From Acidisoma sp965199065 (GTDB lineage: Bacteria > Pseudomonadota > Alphaproteobacteria > Acetobacterales > Acetobacteraceae), in contig NZ_CBDAQN010000003.1 in NCBI RefSeq assembly GCF_965199065.1, positions 372,001 through 436,000 on the forward strand: DNA of 64,000 nucleotides, read 5' to 3'. The position numbers and the translations under genes are program-made. Shown here piece after piece: positions 37,568 through 47,117 of the stretch; positions within the stretch are counted from its first letter, which is position 1, and every line of letters starts with the position of its first letter. The notes beneath the pieces are model-generated. The model was not told the DNA's origin. It worked only from the letters and a program-made list of their open reading frames with translations, and did no database searches.

Positions 37568-37754
37568 CGTAGCCCTCCCTGAGTAGCCGCTCTAACGGCG
37601 GCGTAAGGGAGCCTATGGCGGCAACGCAGGCCTTGTGGAGTCATCATTCGGAAACGTCAGACGGTCGGAACTATCCTTCTCTCGTCAGCATCTTGGACAG
37701 CTTGACCCTCATGGGCGGTCGCGCAATAGGCGAACAACAAGAGGGCGAGGCTCA

Positions 37755-38869
37755 ATGCCTGATGCTACCACTGCTCGGGCAACGGGCGAGATTCGCGCAC
37801 TCACCGGGATCAGGGGCGTTGCCGCGGTTCTTGTGGTTCTCTACCACTTCGACCTCTTCCATGTCGCCTTCTCCAAGCCGCCGACCCGATTGCTTGCTCA
37901 CGGCTACCTAGCCGTTGACCTGTTCTTCGTTCTGTCTGGGTTCGTGATGGCGCTGACCTACGCTCGCCTTTTCAGGCCGGTGATGACCCGCGCGGCCTAT
38001 GGCAAGTTCCTCGGCGCTCGGTTCGCCAGGGTCTATCCGCTCTACCTGATCGCGACCGTGGTTGCCTTTCTGCAAGTCCACTACGTCTTTCACGGCTTCA
38101 TTGAACCCGGACGTGCTCTCCTCAGCGACGCGCTGATGGTGCAGAATCTCGGCGCTGGCTGGGCGTGCGCCGGATGTGGCGACAACCTGCTGGCCCCCGC
38201 TTGGTCCATCAGCACCGAGGCTGCGGCCTATCTGCTTTTCCCGGTCTTGGTGTCAATTGCCCTCTTCCGGTCGCGAACCGCCAGCTACGCAGCCGCTGCT
38301 GCCAGCGTGGTCGCGCTGATCGCACTCTGCATCGTGCCGAACAGCACCCGGGGTGCCGGACTCCTCAACATCTTCTCAGGCAATGCGCCGGCGTGGCCGC
38401 TCATCCGGTGCCTCGCCGGCTTTATGCTGGGGCTCGTCGCGTATCGCGTGTCGTTGAGGATTGCCGCGGCCCAACGAGGTCTGGGCATGGATCTTGCGCT
38501 CCTCGGAGCACTCACCGCGCTCTGGTTGGTGCCTGACGCCGATGTCGCGATCGTCGTGCTGTTCCCCCTGCTCATCCTCAGATTTGTACCGACACCTCCC
38601 CACTCGCGCGCGCCCTTGGGGCCAGGGTGCCCTATGCGCTCGGCCAATGGTCCTATGCCATCTACCTAATCCACTGGCCGGTGGCTCAGTGGACGCCGGC
38701 TCTGTCGCGGTGGCTGTCGTGGCCGGTGGCTTGCGTGATCACGCTCGCCGCAGTCATCGCCCTTGCCGCGCTCGCGTTCCGATTTGTGGAGCGCCCCTCA
38801 CGGCGGGCCATACGCGGGTGGCTGGGGCGGCGTCGCACGTCCATTGCCGCTGAGCCGAGCGCGCCTTAA
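37755..38869 (+). pseudogene. Acyltransferase 3 (OafA-like) family protein, frameshifted
   Basis: From ATG 37755 (with GAGG upstream) the frame encodes ALTGIRGVAAVLVVLYHFDL, SGFVMALTYARLFRP, the active-region GARFARVYPLYLIA and a string of membrane helices, typical of membrane acyltransferase 3 proteins that O-acetylate surface glycans. The frame breaks near 38590: the C-terminal part (ALGQWSYAIYLIHWPVAQWT, FRFVERPSRRAIRGW) continues in the phase shifted by one base, consistent with one missing nucleotide near CTCAGATTTGTACC. The two parts together would be about 371 residues. Either a decayed gene or a sequencing error. Confidence 0.85.
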
Positions 38870-39047
38870 ATCCCCACCTCATCCCCGGCTTCAAGCACGA
38901 TAGTGTATACGCCCTGGTTCGTCGCCATGGGCGGCTCGCTCGACGTTCCGGGAATGTCCCGCACGATATGGGCGCCACGCCCGAAAGCCGGTAGAGCCGC
39001 CCGTCCATCCGGATAAGTATCGGTGCCTCGCGTGGCATGCCGACCAT
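38866..39047 (-). pseudogene. Small hypothetical gene with apparent frameshift
   Basis: One frame reads MVGMPREAPILIRMDGRLY and RLSG; the next phase continues RGAHIVRDIPG, TSSEPPMATNQGVY and TIVLEAGDEVGI. Joined, they give a plausible protein of about 60 residues, and the frame is open upstream (KRIKNRIDNLARG) without a good start. One base appears lost near 38985. The gene converges on, and overlaps by 4 bp, the broken acyltransferase gene. No family recognised. Confidence 0.45.
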
Positions 39048-39125
39048 CCCACGAGCAAGGTTGTCTATCCTGTTCTTTATGCGCTTGGCGCATTCTTCTG
39101 ACCCAATCTTCCGAGAATCGTTGCG

Positions 39126-39153
39126 TATCGGCTCCGCACGTGCGGAGCCGATA
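39126..39153. terminator. 28-bp perfect palindrome after the sugar-binding protein gene
   Basis: TATCGGCTCCGCAC (39126-39139) is followed directly by its complement GTGCGGAGCCGATA (39140-39153), without spacer. It lies 14 bp past the stop codon of the minus-strand ABC operon. RNA would fold into a strong hairpin; there is no T tract, so a transcription terminator, mRNA end protection or protein site are all possible. Confidence 0.7.
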
Positions 39154-39166
39154 GAATCTTCAAATT

Positions 39167-40114
39167 TCAGAACGGCGAATCGGGGAAGTAGTAGTCTTTA
39201 GCGTTTTGAGGCGTGACCAACGTGGCATCCAATTTGTAGGTCCCCGCAACCGTCACCTTGTCGTAGAGATGCGCGACGGTGATCTCCATGGCAGTCGCCA
39301 CCATAGTGTCCGGGTAGAGGATGTCGACAGGCACCATCTTGTCATCGTCCATCACCTTCTTGATGAACTGCTTCGACCCAGCGCCACCGATAATGTATTT
39401 AATGTCGGTGCGCTTCGACTGCTTGATTGCTTGAAGAACGCCAACCCCCATATCGTCGTCCTGACACCACACGACATCGATGTGCTGGAACTTGGTGAGG
39501 TAGTCCTGCATCACCTTGAAGGCGTCGTCGCGGCTCCAGTTGCCGTACTGCTTCGCCAGGATGTCGATGTTGCTGCCCTTGATGGCATTGTCGAAGCCGT
39601 TCTGCCGCTCCTGGTCGATCGGGATCGGCAGACCGCGGATCACCGCGACCTTCGCGTCCGGGTTGTGCGCCTTGATGTATTCGCCCGCAGCGGCGCCGAG
39701 GCCGTAATTGTCGCCCGCGATGTAGAAGTTGCGCACCGTGCTGTCGTTCACCGATGGCGACCGGTCAACCAAGCCGACAAAGGTCCCGTGGGACTTCACC
39801 TCCTTGATCGCATTGACCAGCGGGTTGGGGTCGATCGGCAGGATGACGAGCGCATCCATGCCCTCGGTCGTGAGATCCTCCAGCGCGTTGGCCTGACTGA
39901 CCGGATCGGCAGAGGTCTTAACGATGACCCGCAGCCCCGGATGCTCGGCCTCGAGCAGCTTCGCCACCCGCTCGGCCTGGAAGATGATGCCGCCGGCCCA
40001 GCCGTGGTCCGCCGTCGGCACCGACACGCCGAGCGTGTAGCTCGCGGCCCTGGCGTGGCCCGTGGCCGTGACGGCCATAGCCGCGACCGCGCAGGCCATA
40101 AGTCTCTTTCTCAT
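39167..40114 (-). CDS. Periplasmic sugar-binding protein of a ribose-type ABC transporter
   Basis: 315 residues from ATG 40114. The signal peptide is MRKRLMACAVAAMAVTATGHA with ARA before SYTL. The type 1 periplasmic-binding fold is seen in YTLGVSVPTADHGWAGG, the domain-1 strand GMDALVILPIDPNPLVNAIK, IAGDNYGLGAAAGEYIK and VVWCQDDDMGVGVLQAIKQ. It captures a pentose, hexose or polyol for the permease and ATPase encoded upstream; the ligand is unknown. It is the last gene of the three-gene minus-strand operon. The palindrome at 39126 follows its stop. Confidence 0.92.
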   Translation of the reverse strand: MRKRLMACAVAAMAVTATGHARAASYTLGVSVPTADHGWAGGIIFQAERVAKLLEAEHPGLRVIVKTSADPVSQANALEDLTTEGMDALVILPIDPNPLVNAIKEVKSHGTFVGLVDRSPSVNDSTVRNFYIAGDNYGLGAAAGEYIKAHNPDAKVAVIRGLPIPIDQERQNGFDNAIKGSNIDILAKQYGNWSRDDAFKVMQDYLTKFQHIDVVWCQDDDMGVGVLQAIKQSKRTDIKYIIGGAGSKQFIKKVMDDDKMVPVDILYPDTMVATAMEITVAHLYDKVTVAGTYKLDATLVTPQNAKDYYFPDSPF

Positions 40115-40181
40115 GCTCTCTCTCTCCACTGACGCAGGTTTGTTCTTGCAACCGAAAGTCCTGCTCCGCTCGGTCTCCCCA

Positions 40182-41194
40182 TCACGACTTCCGGATCAGC
40201 GAGCGCTGCACCAGCATCGCGATGATGATGATCGTCCCCTGAATCGCGCCGATCAGATACTCGCTGGCGTAATTCGACAGGACCATGATGTTGCCGACGA
40301 TCTCGAGGATGAAGGCGCCGCAGATCGAGCCCCATATCCGGCCGACGCCGCCCGTCAGCGCGGTGCCGCCGATGATCACGGCGGTGATCGCCTGCAGCTC
40401 CCACATGAGGCCGGTCGTGGCCGTGGTCGAGCCGAGGCGCGGCACGTAGAGGATGACGGCGATCGAGACGCAGAGACCTTGCAGCACATAGGTGATGATG
40501 CGAACGCGGCTGACCGAGATGCCGGAATAGCGCGCCACGTCCTCGTTCGAGCCAACGGCCGCCACGTGCCGCCCGTAGCCGGTGCGGTTGAGCAGGAAGG
40601 CGCCGATGCCGGCCACGACGAAGATCATGATGACTGGAACGGGCACGCCGGCCACGTTGCCGAAATAGACCGGGCGCAGGATGTTCTGCATGTCCATCGA
40701 ATTCAGCGAGATCGCGCCGCCCTGCGAAAGCCAGGTCGTCAGCCCGCGGAAGATGCCCATGGTGCCGAGCGTCGCGATGAAGGGCTCGATGCCGCCCTTG
40801 GTGATGATGATGCCGTTGCCGAAGCCGCAGGCAGCCCCCATCGCCATCGCCATCGCGACCGCGACGAGAAGGAACAGCGCCGGGCTCGCGATGAGGCCGG
40901 TGTTGAGAAAAAGGATCATGAGGCTCGCGACGAATGCGACCATCGAGCCCACCGAGAGGTCGAGCCCGCCGGCGGTGATGACGAAGGTCGCGCCCACCGC
41001 GATGATGGCGATGAAGGCGCTCTGCGTCGCGACATTCAGCATATTGCCCAAGGTCAGGAAGCGGTCGCTCGACACCGCGCCGAGGACGAGCAGCAAGGCG
41101 AGCGCGACGAAGGGCGCGACCGCCCTCAGATCGAGGCTCGCCGGCCGGCGGATGCGCCCGCGGCCGCCCGCATCCTGTGCAACGCTTTCCCCAC

Positions 41195-41198
<4 letters not shown>
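40182..41198 (-). CDS. Permease of a ribose-type ABC transporter
   Basis: 338 residues, about nine hydrophobic helices. Family-typical stretches: VGATFVITAGGLDLSVGSMVAF near 90, GIEPFIATLGTMGIFRGL near 135, and GGTALTGGVGRIWGSICGAF near 285. This is the RbsC/BPD_transp_2 type. It forms a homodimer in the inner membrane. Start ATG 41198 overlaps the upstream ATPase stop (ATGA), and the binding-protein gene follows 67 bp later. Confidence 0.93.
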
Positions 41199-42750
<1,552 letters not shown>

Positions 42751-42754
<4 letters not shown>

Positions 42755-42861
42755 GCGCGCCTCGGCTGGCCCGCGGGCCGATCCGCGCAGGCGCTTTGCT
42801 CGCAGCTAAGGTCGCTCGCCGCAGTGCGGGCGTTCAGAGCCGTTATCGGCCGATCGTGCAT
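42751..42861 (-). CDS. Possible 36-aa leader peptide coupled to the ABC ATPase
   Basis: ATG 42861 has a strong ribosome site, GGGAGGAG, 5 to 6 nt upstream. The frame (MHDRPITALNARTAASDLSC) runs 36 codons and its TGA overlaps the ATPase TTG start as TTGA. A weak start codon behind a strongly initiated short ORF is the arrangement of translational coupling. The peptide has three cysteines, no membrane segment and no recognised family. It could be spurious. Confidence 0.4.
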
Positions 42862-43010
42862 TCGTTCTCCTCCCGATGCCTTCAACCGCCCGTGGACGGA
42901 TAGTGGCAAGTCCTCTCCCGTATCAACCTGCCGCTCATCCCGGGGGTCAGCCCCAAGTGCGTCAGCAAGCCGCATCATTCACCGTCCGGCGGCTTTGCTC
43001 CCATAGACGG

Positions 43011-43028
43011 CATCCGCCTAGGCGGATG
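43011..43028. promoter_or_regulatory. 18-bp perfect palindrome across the TetR stop codon
   Basis: CATCCGCCT (43011-43019) is followed by its complement AGGCGGATG (43020-43028) without spacer. It overlaps the stop codon of the TetR gene and lies about 150 bp upstream of the leader ORF of the ABC operon. Size and symmetry fit an operator for a dimeric regulator, or a terminator hairpin of the TetR gene. Confidence 0.45.
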
Positions 43029-43668
43029 TCAGTGTTGTGCCAGCCTTGTCTGCGACGGCGGAGATCAGGACTTGCGCCACCCAGTTGATGATCTCCTCGA
43101 CGTCTTCTTGCTTCATCCCCCAGATGTCTTTGAGAACGACAAAGGCTTCGATGCCGAACACGAGCGATAGCCCCTTGGTCAAGCGGTCCAGGTCCTGCTC
43201 GGCCGCCTTGTGCCGCAGCGGCGCCACCGCCTGTTGCAGCAGGCTCACGCGATGGCCGCGGCTGATGACGGCCTCGGCGCCCAGCGTGCCCGCCTTGCTC
43301 TTCGCCCAGTGGTCGAGCGACAGCCGCAGTGCGGCGCGGAAGGTCGCTTCGAACTCGCCGATACGGCGCAGCGACAGGCGCATCAGATCGGCCACGAGTT
43401 CATCGGCCTGAACGGTTTTGGGCTGCCAGTCCAGGATCGGCCCGAGAGCCGCATCGACGACAGCATCGACCAAGGCAGCCTGACTGGGGAAATAACGGTA
43501 CGACGTGGCGCGGGAAACGCCCGCTGCTTCTGCGACATCACTGACCGACGGATTCTCACCGCTCTGCATCAGCTCGATTGCCGTCTCAAGCATGAGCCGC
43601 ATGGTCCGGGCGCGGGCGCCTCGCGCTTCGGCAGCGACAGCTGTTACTTGCCTGCGTGAGACAGTCAT
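43018..43668 (-). CDS. TetR-family transcriptional regulator
   Basis: 216 residues from ATG 43668 (MTVSRRQVTAVAAEARGAR). The helix-turn-helix is NPSVSDVAEAAGVSRATSYRYFPSQ, residues about 38-63. The C-terminal part is a helical ligand-binding/dimer domain of the TetR type. It lies upstream of the ABC operon on the same strand and divergent from the PEP-hydrolase-like gene (43902), so it may control either. An upstream in-frame TTG at 43722 would add 18 residues. Its stop overlaps the palindrome at 43011. Confidence 0.88.
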   Translation of the reverse strand: MTVSRRQVTAVAAEARGARARTMRLMLETAIELMQSGENPSVSDVAEAAGVSRATSYRYFPSQAALVDAVVDAALGPILDWQPKTVQADELVADLMRLSLRRIGEFEATFRAALRLSLDHWAKSKAGTLGAEAVISRGHRVSLLQQAVAPLRHKAAEQDLDRLTKGLSLVFGIEAFVVLKDIWGMKQEDVEEIINWVAQVLISAVADKAGTTLTSA

Positions 43669-43901
43669 GTCATTATGATACGCACGTCTCAAATTAAGAT
43701 CAACGGTCTTTTTGTGCTTCAAATACGGGGGGGCTGTCAGGCAATGTCACAGATCGTGGAAAGGCATGAAGCCTGCCAGAAGGCCAAAAGCCTGGCTTCT
43801 CGTTGCGCTGCAACACCGCCCAATCGCATTCTATGGCTGCGCGTCCTTCCACGCACTCATAACCGAGCCCTTTCCGAACCCGTAATCAGGATAGACTGAC
43901 C

Positions 43902-44738
43902 ATGCCTGCCATTGCTCGCGCATCGATCCTCCAGAAGCTCCGCGTCATGATCGACCAGCGTATCCCCATCGTCGGCGGCGGGGCCGGAACGGGACTTTCG
44001 GCCAAGTGTGAAGAAGCCGGCGGAATCGATCTCATTGTCATCTATAACTCGGGTCGATACCGCATGGCTGGGCGTGGCTCGGCCGCCGGCTTGCTGGCAT
44101 ACGGCAACGCCAACGAGATTGTGCGGGAAATGGCGGTCGAGGTTCTGCCCGTGGTGCGAAACACCCCCGTCCTCGCTGGTGTGAACGGCACCGACCCATT
44201 CATCCTAATGCCGCAATTCCTCGCTGAGCTGAAGCAGATGGGCTTCTCAGGCGTCCAGAATTTCCCTACCGTCGGTTTGTTTGACGGCTCGATGCGCGTG
44301 AGCTTTGAAGAAACCGGAATGGGCTTCGGCCTTGAGGTTGATATGATCGCCGCAGCGCATGCGCTTGACCTACTCACCACGCCGTACGTCTTCAATGCGG
44401 ACGAGGCCGCCGCAATGGTCAAGGCCGGGGCGGACATCATCGTGGCGCATATGGGCGTGACTACGGGCGGCGTAATTGGCGCCAAAACCGGAAAGTCCCT
44501 CGACCAGTGCGTCGAGGAGATCAACGTGATCGCGGCTGCCGCGCGGTGCGTGCGCAACGATAGCATCGTGCTTTGCCATGGCGGGCCGATCGCCATGCCG
44601 GCGGATGCCGAATATGTGCTGCGGCGCGCGGACGTTTGCCATGGCTTCTACGGAGCAAGCTCGTTGGAGCGACTCCCAGCTGAATCGGCAATCACGAAAC
44701 AAGCGTCCGATTTTAAAAACATAAGCTTTGGCAGATAG
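43902..44738 (+). CDS. Phosphoenolpyruvate hydrolase-like family protein (TIM-barrel)
   Basis: 278 residues. The N-terminal RVMIDQRIPIVGGGAGTGLSAK, IDLIVIYNSGRYRMAGRGS, ANEIVREMAVEVLPVVRNTP and VIVAHMGVTTGG with the final GFYGASSLERLP are family traits of PEP_hydrolase (PF09370), a TIM-barrel group of unproven activity related to the isocitrate lyase/PEP mutase fold. Members often neighbour a Tm-1-like ATP-binding protein; none is seen here. Start ATG 43902 faces the TetR gene, 233 bp away. Reaction and substrate unknown. The nearby sugar transporter suggests a role in catabolism of the imported compound. Confidence 0.85.
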   Translation: MPAIARASILQKLRVMIDQRIPIVGGGAGTGLSAKCEEAGGIDLIVIYNSGRYRMAGRGSAAGLLAYGNANEIVREMAVEVLPVVRNTPVLAGVNGTDPFILMPQFLAELKQMGFSGVQNFPTVGLFDGSMRVSFEETGMGFGLEVDMIAAAHALDLLTTPYVFNADEAAAMVKAGADIIVAHMGVTTGGVIGAKTGKSLDQCVEEINVIAAAARCVRNDSIVLCHGGPIAMPADAEYVLRRADVCHGFYGASSLERLPAESAITKQASDFKNISFGR

Positions 44739-45206
44739 AGCTTCTCTGGTTCGGAGGCTGGCCCGCCAATGTGACTTTGCTCCGACCGTTGCCTTGCATC
44801 TGGCAAGGACGATGTCGGCGACCTGTGCCGCGGCAACACCCATTTCTTCAAGCATCCGCAGAGGCGATATCCAGGTGGGGATGCCGAACTTAATGCTCAT
44901 CCGCTCACCGCTGCCCTCCCGGATGTCGCCGGACATCTGCATGGGCACATGCGGATCCGAGGCGCGCCAACGGTAAAGGCGCCGAACAGCGTATGGCGCT
45001 TCCGGGTCCGGCTATCGCGCCGGCGCCCGAGCTTCCTGGTCCTCGGCTAGCGTCAGGCTCTACTCAACCTTCTGCCCGACAACCCGTCATCGAACGGCCC
45101 TTCCGGCTGCCTCAAAAGATGCGCCACCTCCCATTGACGTCTCCACCACAATTCTGCTTTGGTCGGGTTGTCGGACCAATTAAAGATGGAAACGTAGTTG
45201 TCCAGC
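44739..45206. other. Intergenic stretch, no convincing gene
   Basis: 468 bp between the PEP-hydrolase-like gene and the GntR gene. A minus frame near 44790-44900 (SIKFGIPTWISPLRMLEEMG) has protein-like composition but runs on antisense to the upstream gene, so it could be a remnant of a lost gene. Nothing else was found. Confidence 0.4.
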
Positions 45207-45917
45207 ATGGGCCCGATCGAGACGCAAACTCGCGACCAGGCCGTTCTGAAGGCGCTTGCCGCGTTTACCGCCTCGGTCAGCCTCCAGCCAGGCGAGCGCC
45301 TGCCGACGGAGCGCATGCTCGCCGAGAAACTCGCCGTCAGTCGCGGCACCATCCGCGAGGCGCTGAAGCGCTGGGAAAGCCTCGGCATCGTCAGCATGCG
45401 GAAGGGCTCCGGGACCTATCTGCTCCGCTCCATCTCGCCCGACAGCCTGCATCTGCCGCTGACCCTGGACGGGTCGGATCTGCCGAGCCTGCTGCACATG
45501 CTGGAAGTGCGCCGCGCCCTGGAGGCGGAGGCCGCCGCCATCTGTGCCGAACGCGCCTCCGCAGCGCAGATCGCCGTCATCCGCGCTCGTCTTGAGGCGA
45601 TGGAGCCTGTGTTCTTCGGGGACGTCACCATCTCGGCCGAAGCGGACTGGGCCTTTCACCGGTCGATCATCGAGACGGCTTCCAATCCGTTGATCACGCA
45701 GATGCTCGACGCCATGCGCGACCTCATGCACCGATTCTGGGAGCAGCCGCTTGGCATCACCGATTTTGGCCATGCGAGTTTCCCGTTCCACCGCACGGTG
45801 GTGGAGGCGATCGCGCGTGGCGACGCCGGTGAAGCACGGCAGGAAACCCTGAAACTACTCGAGACCGTTCGCGGCGACCTCCTGCGCGGTGCGACCAAGG
45901 GAGAAGCCAATGTCTGA
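45207..45917 (+). CDS. GntR-family regulator with FCD (FadR-type) domain
   Basis: 236 residues from ATG 45207 (MGPIETQTRDQAVLKALAAF); a TTG three codons upstream is possible. The N-terminal winged helix is LQPGERLPTERMLAEKLAVSRGTIREALKRWESLGIV (about 27-63). The FCD domain (about 90-225) has MLEVRRALEAEAAAICAER, the metal-site pattern DWAFHRSIIETASNPL and FPFHRTVVEAIARGDA, with His residues for metal. Its last 8 bp overlap the next gene, so the regulator and the PLP enzyme are translated together. It probably responds to an organic acid or amino acid that the operon handles. Confidence 0.9.
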   Translation: MGPIETQTRDQAVLKALAAFTASVSLQPGERLPTERMLAEKLAVSRGTIREALKRWESLGIVSMRKGSGTYLLRSISPDSLHLPLTLDGSDLPSLLHMLEVRRALEAEAAAICAERASAAQIAVIRARLEAMEPVFFGDVTISAEADWAFHRSIIETASNPLITQMLDAMRDLMHRFWEQPLGITDFGHASFPFHRTVVEAIARGDAGEARQETLKLLETVRGDLLRGATKGEANV

Positions 45918-47097
45918 CATCCCGAAGCTCGATCGCGCGGCGGTTCTGGAGCGCGCCGCGACCTATCTGGCGCATGACGGCAACCTGCCCTTCGACCCTG
46001 TCGTGCCGCCGATCTACCAGACGTCGCTGTTCACCTTTCGCAGCTATGGCGAGATGGAGGATGCCTTCAGCGGCCGCACACGCCGCCCCGTCTACAGCCG
46101 TGGGGACAACCCGACGGTCATGGAATTTGAAAAACGCATAGCCGGTTTGGAAGGTGCGGCAGAGGCACGCGCCTTCTCCTCCGGCATGGGCGCGATCAGC
46201 GCAACCTTGCTTGCCTTCCTGCAGCGCGGCGACCGCATCCTCTCGACGCGGCATATCTACGGCGACACCTTCCGGCTCTTCCAAAGGCTGCTCCCGCGCT
46301 TCGGCATTACGGTCGAGTATGTCGATGCAACCGAGGTGGAGGCTGTGGCCGCGCGGTTGCCTGGCGCGCGGGTCCTCTATCTCGAGAGCCCAAGCTCTAT
46401 GGTGTTCGAGCTGCAGGATCTGCCGCGCCTCGCAGCACTCGCCCGCGCCGAGGGGGTGATTACGATCATCGACAACTCTTGGGCGACACCGCTGTTTCAG
46501 CAGCCTCTCGCGCATGGCATCGACCTGTCGCTGCATTCGGCCTCCAAATATATCGGCGGGCACTCGGACACAGTGGCGGGCGTGGTTGCCGGCAGCGCCG
46601 AACTCGTGGGCCAAATCAACCAGAACACCTTTTCGATGTTCGGCGCGAAACTCGCGCCGTTTGAGGCCTGGCTGCTCCTGCGCGGGTTGCGCACGCTGCC
46701 GTTCCGCCTGCCGCGGCATGAGGCGAGCGCGCTGACCATCGCCGAGCGTCTGCGCGATCACGCCGATATCGTCCGCATCTTCCATCCCGGCTTCTCGAAC
46801 CATGCCGGCACGGCGACGCTCCTCGGCTCGACCGGCCTCTTCTCCTTCGAGGTCAACGAGACGATTGACGTGCCGACCTTCGTCGATGCGCTCAAGGTCT
46901 TTCGCATCGGCGTCAGTTGGGGCGGCCATGAGAGCCTCGTCGTGCCGGCCCTGGCGACGCTGCGGCAGACACCCGACTACAACGCGCTGGCCTACTTCGG
47001 CGTCAGTGCGCGCCTCATCCGGTTGCATATCGGACTGGAGGATCCCGCCATCCTCTGGGCCGATCTCGAACAAGCCCTCACCAAAGCCCGCCGCTGA
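45910..47097 (+). CDS. Cys/Met-metabolism PLP-dependent enzyme (cystathionine gamma-synthase/lyase family)
   Basis: 395 residues from ATG 45910. PLP lysine Lys213 in SLHSASKYIGGHSDTVAG; VPPIYQTSLFTF, the Tyr/Arg site VYSRGDNPTVMEFEKRIAGLEG, SSGMGAISATLLAFLQRGD and IDNSWATPLFQQPL are family signatures. The C-terminal SWGGHESLVVP and IRLHIGLEDP fit too. Members include cystathionine synthase, beta/gamma-lyases and methionine gamma-lyase; which one cannot be told. It is translationally coupled to a GntR regulator and precedes an ABC transporter, so it is probably catabolic for an imported sulfur or other amino compound rather than biosynthetic. Confidence 0.88.
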   Translation: MSDIPKLDRAAVLERAATYLAHDGNLPFDPVVPPIYQTSLFTFRSYGEMEDAFSGRTRRPVYSRGDNPTVMEFEKRIAGLEGAAEARAFSSGMGAISATLLAFLQRGDRILSTRHIYGDTFRLFQRLLPRFGITVEYVDATEVEAVAARLPGARVLYLESPSSMVFELQDLPRLAALARAEGVITIIDNSWATPLFQQPLAHGIDLSLHSASKYIGGHSDTVAGVVAGSAELVGQINQNTFSMFGAKLAPFEAWLLLRGLRTLPFRLPRHEASALTIAERLRDHADIVRIFHPGFSNHAGTATLLGSTGLFSFEVNETIDVPTFVDALKVFRIGVSWGGHESLVVPALATLRQTPDYNALAYFGVSARLIRLHIGLEDPAILWADLEQALTKARR

Positions 47098-47117
47098 ACA
47101 AAAAAGAGGAGGATCGA

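Noticed and set aside
44370..44948. 192-codon minus-strand frame over the end of the PEP-hydrolase-like gene
   Set aside because: Mostly antisense to a recognised gene; only about 35 codons (near 44790-44900) look protein-like, which is too little to call.
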